Shown here piece after piece: positions 53,158 through 64,000 of a stretch of DNA of 64,000 nt. Below the pieces are notes generated by a model, which searched no databases, was not told where the DNA came from, and saw nothing but the letters and a program-made list of their open reading frames with translations. A program made the position numbers and the translations under genes. Origin of the DNA: Rhynchonema sp. JSB1_4. Lineage: Eukaryota > Nematoda > Chromadorea > Monhysterida > Xyalidae. Each line of letters begins with the position of its first letter. The first letter of the stretch is position 1. The stretch lies in contig JASAMV010000804.1 in assembly GCA_030248065.1 (NCBI GenBank), forward strand, positions 24,877-88,876, in the 5' to 3' direction.

Positions 53158-55874
53158 TTAGTGGGCGGCAAATTCGACGCCTTTCTTGATGTTGCCCTGC
53201 AACTGCGGCACGGCTTCATCGACCAGTTTCTGCTCATATGCGGTCAGTTTGCCCAAACCGAGAATTTTCTTCACTCCGCCTTCCTAAATTTCGAATGCGA
53301 ATTCATTGAAGAAAACAGTCACAACAAATGTGGTTTGCAGCGAATGACCAACCCCGAGTTCAAGGGGCGTTGAGAAGTAGTCGCATCCCTTGACGGCATC
53401 CGATCGTACGTAGGCGCACTCGACCACTTTTTTTCCGCTCATCGCTTTCAGCAGCTGCAACGCAAGCAAACACATTGACATGAAAGAACGAACGGGGCAA
53501 CAAAGGAGCGCCGTGAGACTTACAGAGTTCGTAAATCGTACGCCGGCGAACGCCATGGACAGTGTGGCAGAACCCTGAAAGATTTCAATTTTATGACTGT
53601 TTGAATCAAATCGTACATTAAAACCGTAAAAATCACTCACTGCTCCGGCCTTTGCTTTGACCACCTCAGTGCCGGCCTCCTGTATACGTTCGGTGATGGC
53701 CTTCAACGGACCCTCGTCAAACTTGACACTCGGTTTGCACTGCGAGATCAGGGGAATGATCGTTGTGCCGGCATGACCGCCAACCACCGGGCAGTTCACT
53801 TGGCTAACGTCCAGTTTCTGACAAGGAGTAAGTGTTCGGAATCCATGAAAGAGAATAATGATTGGGTACATACACAAGAAGCGCACTGCACCTTTGCTTC
53901 AGCGATGAACGCTGCTGACCGGACCACGTCCAGCGTTGTGACACCGAAGATACGATTCGGGTCATAGACACCGGCCTTTTTGAACACTTCGGACGCAATT
54001 GGGACAGTCGAATTGACCTGCGATGAAATGAAATGTAATGAAACCACCTCGGCACTGTTGGTGCTCGCTTTGGTGCTTGCGATGAGACCATTGACTTGTT
54101 TCGCACAGCTTTGATGTTATCTTACGTAATATTTTTGCTATTGATAATTCGAAGAAAAACAACAGGCTCAACAAACATCAAATATAAATTGAAGCATCAG
54201 AGGCAACGCACCGGATTCGTAATGATGCAGACCATGGCCTTGGGACACACTTTAGCAGTAACTTGGCAGAGTGATTTCACGATACCGGCATTAGTGTTGA
54301 ACAGGTCGTCCCGGGTCATGCCTGAAACACATGCATTTTGCACACGCACATAAATGCTGCTTGTGCTTGCCACCGCTTTTGAAAAAAAGACGAACCCGGT
54401 TTTCGCGGTACGCCTGCGGGAATGACAACAACTTGGCAACCATCAAGCGCAGCCTCCAGTTGGCCTTCTCCCATATGGGCTGAGACCTGCAAGTGTAGGA
54501 ACCGGTTGATAGTTGGCTCTGGCAGCCCAGTGTCTCTTTCACACCGTGTTCGTGTCTGTGCCTTTGTTGATGTATGAATACTGCCAAAAGTTGTTAAATC
54601 TTAACAAGCACGGTTTCGCTTTTTTTATGTGACGTGCTCGAATACAAGGCACATGACACGAATTTACCGTGCCCAGGTGCGCACACCCCAAAACAAGCAG
54701 GTACATGTTGCAATTTCTTACATGATAAAATACAAGGTTCTGTTCAATGCCAACCATTGCGGGGGTGTTGATGTGCGATAAATCGGCGCCGACGCCAGGC
54801 GTGTGCACTACATCGTACAGCGACAGGTGGCTGATGGCCGGGTTCATTTTTAGCAGCAAACCCATCGGTTGGCCGATGCCACCCGAAGCACCCAGCAGTG
54901 CTACTTTTGCGCCGCCCTGTAAAAGGTAATCATTTTGGATTTGCCTAGATTCCAGCCAAAGGTGTTGATCGGGCCGGTACGGTCCGGCCAGGCCGTGAAG
55001 CCCGGCCCGATCACAGGAAGAACTCGGCCGGGCCCGATTTTTTGACCAACCTTTATTGACAGTTTGTTCTGAAAAGCAAGGTTTCGACGCAAAATTGACT
55101 GATCGAACTAAGAAATTACAAATAAGATTAAATAAAGTGCAAATGTTCAACATATCGCGGTTTTTTGACGAAAAAATCCAGTTTGTCTTAATATGAGCAA
55201 TATCGGGCACACGGGCAGAGAAGTACGGCCGGCCCGCCCGGACTGCCGGACTCGACTATGGCAAACATCGGCCCGGCCCGACAGTGCGGGTCGGAAAGTC
55301 CGGCTTAGGCCGGCCCGGTTGACAGACAGCTTTGATTCCAGCTGACGACAGTGATAGTGAAACTTGAGATGTGAGTGAGAGGGCCCGAAATGAGAGTCAA
55401 GATCAGAGGTCGCAATCGGGCCGGGCGGTGATTTTGGGGTTTTGGTTCGGACCGAGCCGAAGAGTAGGAGGATCGGGCCGGGATCGTCGGCCCGAAGGTG
55501 GCCTGAAGTTACCTATGTTAATAAAAACTCTCGGTTTTTTGTCGTAATCATAAATTCCGAAATTTCTGACAGATTTGTCAAGGCTCAAGGAAGTGATGAG
55601 TGTTTGCCTATGTCACAATTATTTTATTGAAAACAACAAGTTTCCCACCAAAAAGTTATCTTCAGAAACATCGAAAAAATCTGACCCAAAAAAATCATGC
55701 CGGGTCGGACCGAGCTTACGCCAACTCGGGCCGGGCCGGATTTAGGGGTGTCTGTCGGGTTGGCTGCCTCCGTAGATCCCTGTCAGTGACGCAGAAAACA
55801 CTAACAGCTTTGTGATGGCATTGACGAATGGCCTGCGATGCAAGAGGAACGGCGAACCGAGTGAACGACGGCAT
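53158..55874 (-). CDS. MDH2: Mitochondrial malate dehydrogenase
   Basis: Oxidises L-malate to oxaloacetate with NAD+ in the mitochondrial matrix (TCA cycle, malate-aspartate shuttle). Exons (transcript order): 55874-55806, 54916-54755, 54486-54396, 54321-54212, 54017-53892, 53817-53641, 53574-53524, 53454-53353, 53283-53158; 337 aa, the standard length. The first exon encodes only the presequence [18 protein letters not shown] and joins in phase to [15 protein letters not shown], the NAD-binding glycine loop (G32 to G38). Further landmarks are [16 protein letters not shown] (substrate-binding loop), [24 protein letters not shown] with catalytic H201, [20 protein letters not shown] and STPLELG. 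No residue expected for catalysis is missing. Intron 1 (889 bp) is filled with CGGCCCG-type repeats. Confidence 0.96.
54955..55750. repeat. CGGCCCG/GGCCGGG-type repeat patches in MDH2 intron 1
   Basis: Four patches (about 54965-55040, 55215-55320, 55410-55500 and 55700-55745) made of (C)GGCCCGG variants in both orientations, separated by ordinary sequence. A fifth patch with the same unit lies upstream of PGM2 (56996-57125). Confidence 0.7.
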
Positions 55875-56046
55875 TTTTCCAGCGTAAAAAAATTGCGAGG
55901 TCCGCAACAGTGGCTGGCTGGTACTCGTTGGCGCGACGAACTCGAGTTGTTCTGCAATTTGTGGTATGGTTCTCGCTCGACTTCGGATGCATTTGTATCA
56001 ATGGTCGCTATGGACCGGAATTTGGGGTGCCACAAACCCACACCCA

Positions 56047-56355
56047 CAGTGTAGTTCCTGGTCCGGCGGGAAAATTAGTGACCCCCTACTTTTTCAGGTA
56101 AAAATAGTACTTTTTCAAAATTTTCGCCGAAAATCGCCTAAAAATAGGTATTATGGGTGGGTTTGCGCGCGGAGCGCGCGATTTTTGGGAAAATAAGGTC
56201 GAAAAACACCGATTTTTGCCTTAAAAAGGTATAAAATTGCTTGTGAGAGTTATGCTTTGGAGTTGTGAGAGGTAAGTACTCATCCCCCCTCGGGTTTTGT
56301 GGTAGGTAAGTACTGAGAGGGGGGTAACCCCCCCAACCCCCCCAGCCACTACTAC
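56047..56355. repeat. Copy of the C/G-run repeat family between MDH2 and PGM2
   Basis: It begins CAGTGTAGTTCCTGGTCCGG, like the element ends near 1.7 and 2.4 kb. It continues with the GCGCGCGGAGCGCGCG core and the block AAGGTCGAAAAACACCGATT, also present at 26.2 kb and (reverse) 2.8 kb, and ends CCCCAGCCACTACTACTG. I found no flanking duplication, so it may be composite or truncated. Confidence 0.55.
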
Positions 56356-56749
56356 TGGTTCAATTTATGGGGGGGGGTTATATTTTTCATTTGGCCCCCC
56401 GACGAAAAAAATCATTGGTAATAATGCCCATAAAAATGGCTTGTTCTCGGTATTTTCTAGCTTCAGGTTTATCAGGTTTATCAGCTTTATCCGTTTTATT
56501 TCGTGGCCGGGAAGACTGATTATAAATAAAACGGATAAAGCTGATAAACCTGATAAACCCGATACCCGACTCCCTTGCGCTGGGGGGAAGACTGATTACA
56601 AATAACCCGGATAAAGCTGATAAACATGATTAACCCGATTCAGCTGCGCTGGGGGGAAGACTGATTACAGATTGAAAAATAAAACGGATAAACCCGAATC
56701 GGTTGTGGGACAGTTCGTTCCCAGTGATCTGGTCCGGTGGAACGACCGC

Positions 56750-56938
56750 GCGTGATGTTTCACGTCAATGACTACCTGGCTGTTCTGCAGGCCTGCGATG
56801 TTTCATTTGGCTTAGGCTGGACGGAGCCTAATTATAAAAATGGAAAGTTGTGACAGATTAAGCCCAAGCCTAAGTCTTAGCCAAGTGAAATATCACAGAC
56901 GCTACAAACTCGAGACAGTCAATGACGTGAAACATTAG
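56750..56938. repeat. Inverted-repeat element bounded by GTGATGTTTCACG
   Basis: GTGATGTTTCACGTCAATGAC on the left is mirrored by GTCAATGACGTGAAACATTA on the right. A second nested pair (GATGTTTCATTTGGCTTAGG and its complement around AGCCAAGTGAAATATC) lies inside. It looks like a MITE-like unit of about 190 bp. Confidence 0.65.
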
Positions 56939-56995
56939 TGCCCAACTGCTATTTACTAATTACTGCTGCATTCAATTGGGACAATTCAACTGCCG

Positions 56996-57125
56996 GCCAC
57001 CCCGGCCCGGCCCGGCCCGACATTCCGGAAAGTCGGCCCGGCCCGGCCCGGCCCGACCGTTCGGGCCGGAAACCTCGGCCCGGCCCGGCCCGAACGTCGG
57101 GCCGGGTCGGGCCGGCCCGATTCCC
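56996..57125. repeat. CGGCCCGGCCCG tandem patch
   Basis: Dense array of CGGCCCGGCCCG units with inverted GGGCCGGG parts, the same unit as in MDH2 intron 1. GC content here is far above the surroundings. Confidence 0.75.
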
Positions 57126-57727
57126 ACCTCTGACCAGGTCCCAACACCAGCTCGTGCTTCACGCCACACCGGCCATACGCGCGTTCCGCGTAATTCAGTC
57201 AGCGTTATCAGTCTTCCCCCAGCTGCCCAACCCAGGAAGGCTGATTACGTGCATGCTACAGCATGCGTAATCAGCCTTCCTGAGATTGGGCCTTGGGGGG
57301 AAGGCTGATTATGGCTTCGTTTAATTTGTAATCAGTCTTCCCCCCAGAGCCTCTGCAGGGTGTACTGATTACAATGGTCCATTCCATCAACCAATACAAC
57401 CTTTTATTTATAATCAGTCTTCCCGGCACGGGGTGTCGAAACACGTTATAACGAGCATCTGATGTTTCACAATCAGTGCGATTCAATGTTTCATCCAACT
57501 CATTTTGCATCGAGTTTACACGCACCGCCGTGAGGTTACGGCCCAGATAGGAACCGGAACCGAAAATTTCTCTTTCTGCCCCTAGTGCCCCTTCCCTCAC
57601 GGTTTTAGGGTTTGAAATGAAAAAAAGGTTTTTTAGGGTCAAAATTGTTAAAAATCGCCAAAATACCTTCACAGGGACCACCCTCACTTCACAGGCAGAA
57701 AATCTAGGACTGCAAATTACTCGAATT

Positions 57728-60700
57728 ATGGAACAAAACCTCACCGACGAATTGGTGAAAAAAGTGGCAGAATGGCTCGACTGGGATCAGGTTTGTAGTA
57801 TGTGCCGCCGACGATAAATTATAGTTGCGGTGTTGCGTATGGAAAAGAGCCGGTTTTTTCGCAAAAAAACGAAGGGGTATTTAATTCATTTAATTTATAT
57901 TTAGATATTTATGCCTTTTAAAGGGGTGAAAGAGGTGATTTTCGATCTTGTAGAAATAAAAATCGCGCGCCACAGGTGAATGCGTGCGTAAATTTGCATG
58001 CTTAATTGCAGATTGAAGGTGAATTAATATGCCTTGCCATAAGCTGCACCTGGGAGCAGTGGTGTAGCTACCCAGGCGGGGCGGCAACCTACTGTACCAC
58101 CCAAAATGCGGGGCGGCAACCTACCTACTGTACAAGATCTTCTACTGTACCAGCCGAGCTAGGGGGGGGGGTCGTACCACTTGGGGGGGGGGGGGTCATC
58201 TGGAAACCGAAATTTTTTCTGTCTAAATACTGAAGAAAATGTGGCCTAAAACACTAATTTCGCGCGCAGCGCGCGATTTTTCGCCTATTTGCAGACAAAT
58301 ATGCTAATTTTATGCAATTTTAAGCCAAAAATGAATGTTTTGGGTGAAAAGTTAGGTGGGGCGGCAACCTACCTACTGTACCAGTGGAGGCCCCCCCACC
58401 CCCCCCCCCCAGCCACACCATTGCCTGGGAGGGAACTTATGGACAACTTAACCCGCACGAACAAAAACCCATAAAATTTTGGAGAATTTGTTTTGTTTTT
58501 GTTATTCAAGCAAATAATTTGATCGTCTGAAAGGCTGTTTGCTGTGGGAAATTTTTGCTTGTGGATCAAAAAAACGACAGCTCGTTGTCATGTTTTTCTT
58601 CGTGCGGAGATTGTATGTATTGATTGTTTCAGAACCCTAAAACGCGAGCGGAAATCAACGAGCTGGTGATGACCAACAATGTCACCGAATTGCAGGCAAG
58701 ACTGATCGGTCGACTCGGCTTTGGAACTGCTGGTATGTGTCCACGGAAAACAACACAAAAATTTAAAAAACTTTATGAATCGAATCAAAGCCACCGTTTA
58801 GCGCTGAATCGTATCGTTATCTCACTGAAATCTGAACAACCATGGTGTTGACGTGAGTTGCATAAACAAATAGCTTCATATTCAAGTCCTGATTATATGT
58901 TGACACGAGAGCACACTGTTGTTGTTATTATTGCCGAGGTCGCAGTCCTCGCACTTCGACGAGTCGAAGATCTCTCGCTACTTCGCTACTAAGTTACTTC
59001 GTCGCCTCAATCAACCTCGTCCATAGTTCGATTGCGCTGATGGTCACGCGACGTTTGGTGCTGTCGTCGCCTCCTACCTGCCCAGGATTGACTCAAATAT
59101 CCACAACATACGTCCCAAATGCAAGGATAGCCCCCTGTTCGAATGCACCAGACGTCGTGTGACCGTCAGCGCAATCGCGGCCACCGTAACTTTTCTAGGA
59201 ATGCGAGCGCGAATGGAGGGTGGCTTCAATCGGCTCAATGACTTGACAATCATTCAAACTACTCAGGTGCGTCAGCCAGGATGGCTCTTCTGTCCTCTGT
59301 CTCTTATTGATTGTGATTGCATTACTGTTTTGTTGGCTTGAAAACCAAACTTTCTTTGTTTTGCGAAACTAATGTGCTCAACAATTATATAATAACAAAT
59401 GTCATTTCTTTGGCGCCAGGGATTCGCCCATTACCTGAGCAAGGGTTGCAGCACAGACGATCTTCGTTCTCGTGGTGTTGTGATCGGCTACGACACCAGA
59501 CACAACAGCTCCAGGTGGGTCCGATGTGAAAAAAGGAGTCACGCTTTTTGAACATTTCGTCAATGATTTTTTTCTCACAGGTTTGCCCAGCTGGCTGCTA
59601 ACGTCTTCGCATTGCACGGCATCAAAGTATATCTTTTTGCCGATTACGTTCCAACTCCTATGGTGGTAAGTGGGTTTGATATCGATAAATTTGGTGAAAG
59701 CGCTTTACTGAAAATTGAGAATGTTACCAGGTTCTTTTTCAAGCTAATCTTGCCTCTGGTACAGTCAGTCAACCCATCAACTCAATACGAAGTTTATACG
59801 TTCCGTGAGACGCTACAGATGTTATTTTGAAATTTGACTGACGTTGATGTGCAGAACTGCTGGCTATTTTCAAACACATCACACAGCGCAGCAAGCGTGT
59901 TCCTAACGAATCAGTTTCATCAATTTCCAAGACTACGCTCTGTTGTAGCCATATGCAATCATCAAATACGACTGTCTGGCCGGTATCATGGTGACAGCAA
60001 GCCATAATCCAAAGGACGACAATGGCTATAAGGCCTATTGGAGCAATGGGGCTCAGGTGGGAAAATCATCAGTCTTCTTCTTGTTTTTAGGACACCCGAC
60101 TCTACTGTGTAAAGTAAGCAGTCGGTCGTACACTGTGTCGAGCACAGGGTTCGTATGCATTCACCCATGCAAATATAAATTCGCCACATAGCATAGTCTT
60201 TTGTTATAAATCACGCAATAACTTCATATTCAGGTCAGGAAAAAGATAAATTCAAACACCCACCCAGATTGTGTTTGCGTTTCAGATCCTGTCGCCGCAC
60301 GATAAGAACATCTGCGCGTTGGCGTTGCAACACCAGAAGCCCGGGGATGGCGCTTGGGACCTATCCAGACTCAACAACAATCCGTTGGTGGTCGATCCGG
60401 CGACGATAAAGCCGAACGTAATTGACACGTACTTTGGTGAAGAACTCGATAAATTCTGCTACAGACGGTTGGTCTTGGTGCCTGTGTGCCTGGCAAGTTT
60501 TTGTTCGCAGGCTCACGCAAAGACGGAAAAGTTTGTGCGCACTGCATAACTGTGTGGTTTCGATATGATTTCTGTACGGTATAGTTGCAGGTGAAAAAAA
60601 AACATTTTTTTCCTGAAAAAGTGTCAAGATTGTGGGAAACAACTTTATTGCGGAAAAATACTTTTTCAAGTGCTTTTCAGCCCTTTTACAGCTTTTATTC

Positions 60701-63700
60701 GCCCTTTCTGAACAGGATTCCTTTTCATGCACCATTTTTAGCGCATAATGTGCCAAATGTACATCATTTTGACCGGTTCCCAAATTTGGCTCGGAAAATA
60801 TCGAAAAACAACGTTTTTTTCGGAAAACGGTTTTGCAGTAAACATTTTTTGCGGAAAGATTGCAACTGTACTGTACAGCGTGTCTCTGTTCGGAATTGAA
60901 ACAAGGCTTGGATTTCGTGCTTGTTTTCTTTCGACCACAACATACCAAAGGACTATCCCTAATGTAAGAGAGCGCAGTATCCCAAAACAGGCGCAATATT
61001 CCAAAACGTGCCGTCATATCGTAAAAATCAGTTGAATATTCGACAATCGGTGCTCTATACTTCCGTTGCTTTTGTTGTTTGTTTTGGACCAGTCTTCCTG
61101 GCTGCTGGCTGGTAGCCTAAGCCGCTAACCGTTAAAAGAAGCCTCCCGCGATGGCACAAAAAATCAGCACGGGTGATTTTTGATGTACAACACAGCATCG
61201 TCAGTGCATCAGATCTGTTCGAGACACTAGCCAGCTAAATTCAGGCACTTTTTTGCGTCTCGTCGTATTGTCAACCAGCACTATCAGTTTTGGATTTTTC
61301 GCCTGTTTTTTGGGATATTGAGCCTGTTTTTCGGTTTGGGATGTTCCGTCGTGGGATACTGCGTACAGTTGCGGGGTTTTGGGTGTTTGTGTCGCGTACC
61401 CAAACGATGTAGCAACAAGCCAGAACAGCGCAGCACTTTGCAGTTCCATCAATGAGCGCAGTACGCTTCGTTTCGCATACACGCCCGTGCATGGTGTCGG
61501 TCTCAAATACACACCACGTGCTTTAGCTGCGTTTGGCTTCCCCGCTGACAGTATTGTTTACGTGGAAAGCCAACAAGAACCCGATCCGGACTTTCCCACT
61601 GCGCCGTTCCCAAATCCGGAGGAGGGCAAGGGCGTTCTGGTTGGTGTTGGGCTACCGATGTTTTTTGCTTCTTTGATGTTCATACAGCAGTTATTTCTGC
61701 TTGTGAAACGCCACAGAACCCGGCCATCGAGACTGCAAACAAGGCGAATTGTCAAGTGATACTCGCCAATGATCCAGATGCCGATCGGTTTCAAATTGCG
61801 GAGAAACAGGCAGAGTGCGTCACGATTATTTCGTGTGATGTTATTGATGTTTAAAACTTCTAATATTTTTCTTCATTTAATTGTAGTGGCGAATGGGCGA
61901 TACTTCCCGGCAACGAAATGGGTCCGTTGCTGGCTTGGTGGACGTGGTTCAACCTGAAGGAGAAGGGAAATCTCGATCGTGAGTCGTCGTATAATTTGAA
62001 TAATGAGCATATTCCAGCCAACTTCAATCGATGATCTCGCGTATTCTCTCTGTCAGCGACCAAGCTTTACTACATCAACAGCGCCGTGTCAACGCAATTC
62101 ATTGGCACAATGGCAAAGAAAGAGGGTTTCAATTATCGCGAGACATTGACCGGATTCAAGTACATGGGCAATCTGGCCGAGCAGCTACGCTCGCAGGGCA
62201 ACATTGTGCCGCTCGCATGGGAAGAATCGATAGGTACGGTGCGAGCCAGTGTGTTCCTTTTTTGACTTATCCTTTGGTTGGTTGGTGGCTAGGCTGTTGT
62301 GGTTAAGCCCTTTGTTTGACGCGGTGCCGTGCTTCATCGAGGCCAGCTGGTTAAATTTATGATTGACAAGGCCCGGCTGCCGATTGAAGTGTGCTTCACT
62401 CGATGCAGACATGCTAATTTCGCGATTACCTTGAACTCGACATATTCAATTGCAGGTTTTATGCCGGGCACGAGCCTGGACAAAGACGGTGTGCTCGCGG
62501 CAGCGATGTTCGCCGAAATGAGCGCCTATTTGTGGCAACAGAACAAACGACTGTCCGACCAGTTGTATGAATTGTACAGAATGTTAGTCAACACATGGTG
62601 CTGCTCGTCCGTAGGTACTGGTCAGTTAATCACACATAAAAGCAAATGCGTGAGTAAAAAAATAATCCAACTGAATGCATAGCCAAAAACGCAATTTCAG
62701 ATATGGCTATCATTTGACATGCATTTCGTATTACATGTGTTACGAACCGGAAAAGATGCGAAATATATTCAACCGGGTGCGATATGGCCATTATGCAGGG
62801 AAGGACTTGAAGGTTGGCGGTATTGTTCGGCGTCTAGAGCCTGTAGTAAACATTTACATCTCACGCGTGTACCTCGCTTTCGGGCTGGTCTCGTGTTTGA
62901 CCGGAATTAACTATTCCACTTTCAACCATTTGACCAGCTTAAAAGTTGCTTGTTAGTGGTCTTTGAGTTGGAACAATGTTTACGTTTATCGAATGATTGG
63001 TCCCCGCCCCGAACATTTCCGAATGCACTAAAACCACAAGCTAAAGCCAAAGGAAGGGGCTGAGCGACCGGGCTAATGCTTACCGTGTGACTTGGAATTT
63101 TTGGTGGAATGTTTTTAATTCGAATTTCAGTTTCCAACTTCCATCGGCGGTCAGCCAGTGAAGTACGTGCGCGATCTTACAATCGGATATGATAACAGCC
63201 AACCAGATAATAAACCGGTTGGTTTGCGCTTGCACGATGAACTGCTCATTTAGATCTGAACGCACTTGATGTTTTTACTCATTTTCTGCTTTCTCAACCG
63301 TTTTGACGCACGGTCTGTGCTCTTCATGACCCGATCGATACCCGTTGTTTTCGGTCACCATGGAGAATGACATGTGGACTGGAAGTCTGTTAGCCGGCGC
63401 AACGTGTAGCGTGTGGCGTGCAAAGCAGTGTGTGTCTGCACGGTTGCTGGGTATAAGTGCAACTTTGAGCCGCAGCCAGACCGCGTTCCCGTAGCTCAGT
63501 TGGTAGAGCAACTGGCTGTCCAGGCCTGGTGGCTGGGAGGTCGGAGGTTCGAGTCCTTCCGGGAGCACACGTTTGGTGTGGCGGTTCAGAGTTCACAGAC
63601 ATTATTCATTATTTGGCATGTCAATTTATAAGTTACCAACGGCGTCAATTCAAAATGTCACATTCAAAGATATATTCACTAGATAGAACAGGAATGGTGT

Positions 63701-63902
63701 CTGTGCGCCTTTTGCCGGATGTGTATTTTATACCACCCCGCTAGCTCGAACACAAGCAATGGTTTTCACCAAAGAGCCACTATAAAGAGTGCACTGCTTG
63801 CAGATATTGCCAGTTCGTTTCAGTCAATGATGATCATGTTCTCACATTGGACAACGGCAGCACGGTCACGATCAGGGCAGTGGCACTGAGCCAAAGCTCA
63901 AA
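57728..63902 (+). CDS. PGM2: Phosphoglucomutase-2 / phosphopentomutase, 3' end beyond window
   Basis: Interconverts ribose/deoxyribose-1-P and -5-P, and glucose-1-P/6-P, in the cytosol. Exons: 57728-57790, 58633-58732, 59199-59266, 59420-59514, 59581-59665, 59949-60056, 60286-60467, 61444-61639, 61717-61814, 61887-61978, 62057-62233, 62456-62582, 62701-62812, 63131-63217; 530 residues in phase. Motifs: GFGTAG near the start, phosphoserine loop VTASHNPKDDNGYK (Ser155), Mg-binding loop NDPDADR (D318/D320/D322), sugar loop PGNEMGP, and WEESIGF. The next expected exon (63804-63902) is recognisable as far as TLDNGSTVTIR and SGTEPKLK, the phosphate-binding motif. Its pieces lie in three different frames. 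If intron 14 is retained, translation would stop at 63251. The remaining C-terminus lies outside the window. Intron 1 holds a hAT-like element, and the 63218-63803 intron a tRNA-like sequence. Confidence 0.9.
58057..58423. mobile_element. hAT-like MITE, TSD CCTGGGAG, in PGM2 intron 1
   Basis: Left end CAGTGGTGTAGCTACCC and right end AGCCACACCATTG are inverted repeats. Both flanks are CCTGGGAG (58049-58056 and 58424-58431). It is 367 bp long and contains GGGGCGGCAACCTACCTACTGTAC blocks and the GCGCGCAGCGCGCG core, shared with the element at 26.0-26.7 kb. No coding capacity. Confidence 0.82.
63485..63567 (+). tRNA. tRNA-like gene with enlarged anticodon loop
   Basis: The acceptor stem pairs 63485-63491 (GTTCCCG) with 63560-63566 (CGGGAGC). 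The D arm is GCTC-AGTTGGTA-GAGC, the T arm GGAGG-TTCGAGT-CCTTC, and the variable loop AGGTC. The A box (TAGCTCAGTTGG) and B box (GGTTCGAGTCC) are consensus. The anticodon region is about 10 nt too long: the stem ACTGG/CTGGG pairs weakly around a 17-nt loop that contains CTGTCC. It could be an intron-bearing tRNA (GTC, Asp, if T33 is followed by the anticodon directly) or a decayed copy. No TTTT terminator follows closely. It lies on the sense strand within a PGM2 intron. Confidence 0.6.
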
Positions 63903-64000
63903 GTAATTACGCTTTTTAGCTCATTACCGAACCGGGCAAGTCGCCGAGGTTTGCTGCTTGTGCTTATTGTTCTGCTTAGATTGTTGTTGTCCCAATTCTA

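Larger units (their letters stand above)
56460..57430. repeat. GGGGGGAAGACTGATTA cluster upstream of PGM2
   Basis: The unit GGGGGGAAG(A/G)CTGATTA, or its complement, occurs about nine times. It is forward near 56508, 56582, 56651 and 57295, and reversed near 57209, 57271, 57331 and 57412. Forward units at 56.5-56.7 kb are followed by GATAAAGCTGATAAAC(C/A)TGAT tandem sequence. Pairs of opposed units form hairpins (57225-57291 and 57295-57347). Confidence 0.65.

Noticed and set aside
63275..63602. Minus-strand frame reading GLEPPTSQPPGLDSQLLYQLSYGN
   Set aside because: This is the well-known spurious translation across the antisense of a tRNA's T and D arms; it overlaps the tRNA-like sequence.

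Overview
This is a gene-rich piece of an animal nuclear genome. Every protein gene is split into short exons (mostly 50-300 bp) by GT-AG introns. The proteins are metazoan: a DHHC palmitoyltransferase of the ZDHHC5/8 type, RPUSD4, CIAO3, CCDC47, an SLC6-type transporter, a cholecystokinin-type GPCR, MRPS31, the ciliary protein HYLS1, MDH2 and PGM2. The CCK receptor and HYLS1 point to a bilaterian with cilia. Compact introns and closely spaced co-oriented genes suggest a small invertebrate. I cannot name the phylum.

Layout. 1-3.8 kb is repeat DNA: an inverted CCAATA-type microsatellite, a palindrome, and a stack of nested foldback elements. 3.85-8.9 kb (+) holds ZDHHC5/8, with a 1.08-kb near-perfect inverted repeat flanked by TTAA in intron 1. 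10.3-25.9 kb (-) holds, in transcriptional order, CCDC47, CIAO3 and RPUSD4. 27.9-32.7 kb (-) holds a divergent SLC6-like transporter followed 138 bp later by a four-TM membrane protein. 32.7-44.0 kb has no gene I can support. 44.0-48.1 kb (+) is a CCK/sulfakinin-type receptor, convergent with MRPS31. HYLS1 and MRPS31 lie in tandem (-) at 48.4-52.4 kb. MDH2 (53.2-55.9 kb, -) diverges from PGM2 (57.7 kb to past the right edge, +) across another repeat cluster. A tRNA-like sequence lies inside a PGM2 intron.

Gene models were assembled by eye. Every splice junction listed keeps the reading frame, and predicted lengths fit the families (MDH2 337 aa, CIAO3 512, CCDC47 493, RPUSD4 498, SLC6-like 590, CCK receptor 606). 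The genes are mostly unrelated housekeeping functions: mitochondrial translation and RNA modification (MRPS31, RPUSD4), the TCA cycle (MDH2), cytosolic Fe-S assembly (CIAO3), ER membrane-protein biogenesis (CCDC47) and pentose/hexose phosphate metabolism (PGM2). They do not form one pathway.

The most unusual content is non-coding: non-autonomous elements with hAT-like signatures (CAGTG...CACTG ends, 8-bp target duplications), several internally palindromic and nested; two TTAA-flanked palindromes; a 9-mer (TGAAACATC) recurring at least 13 times; an inverted duplication of a last-exon 3' splice site; and a decayed PGM2 exon carrying the SGTEPK motif.
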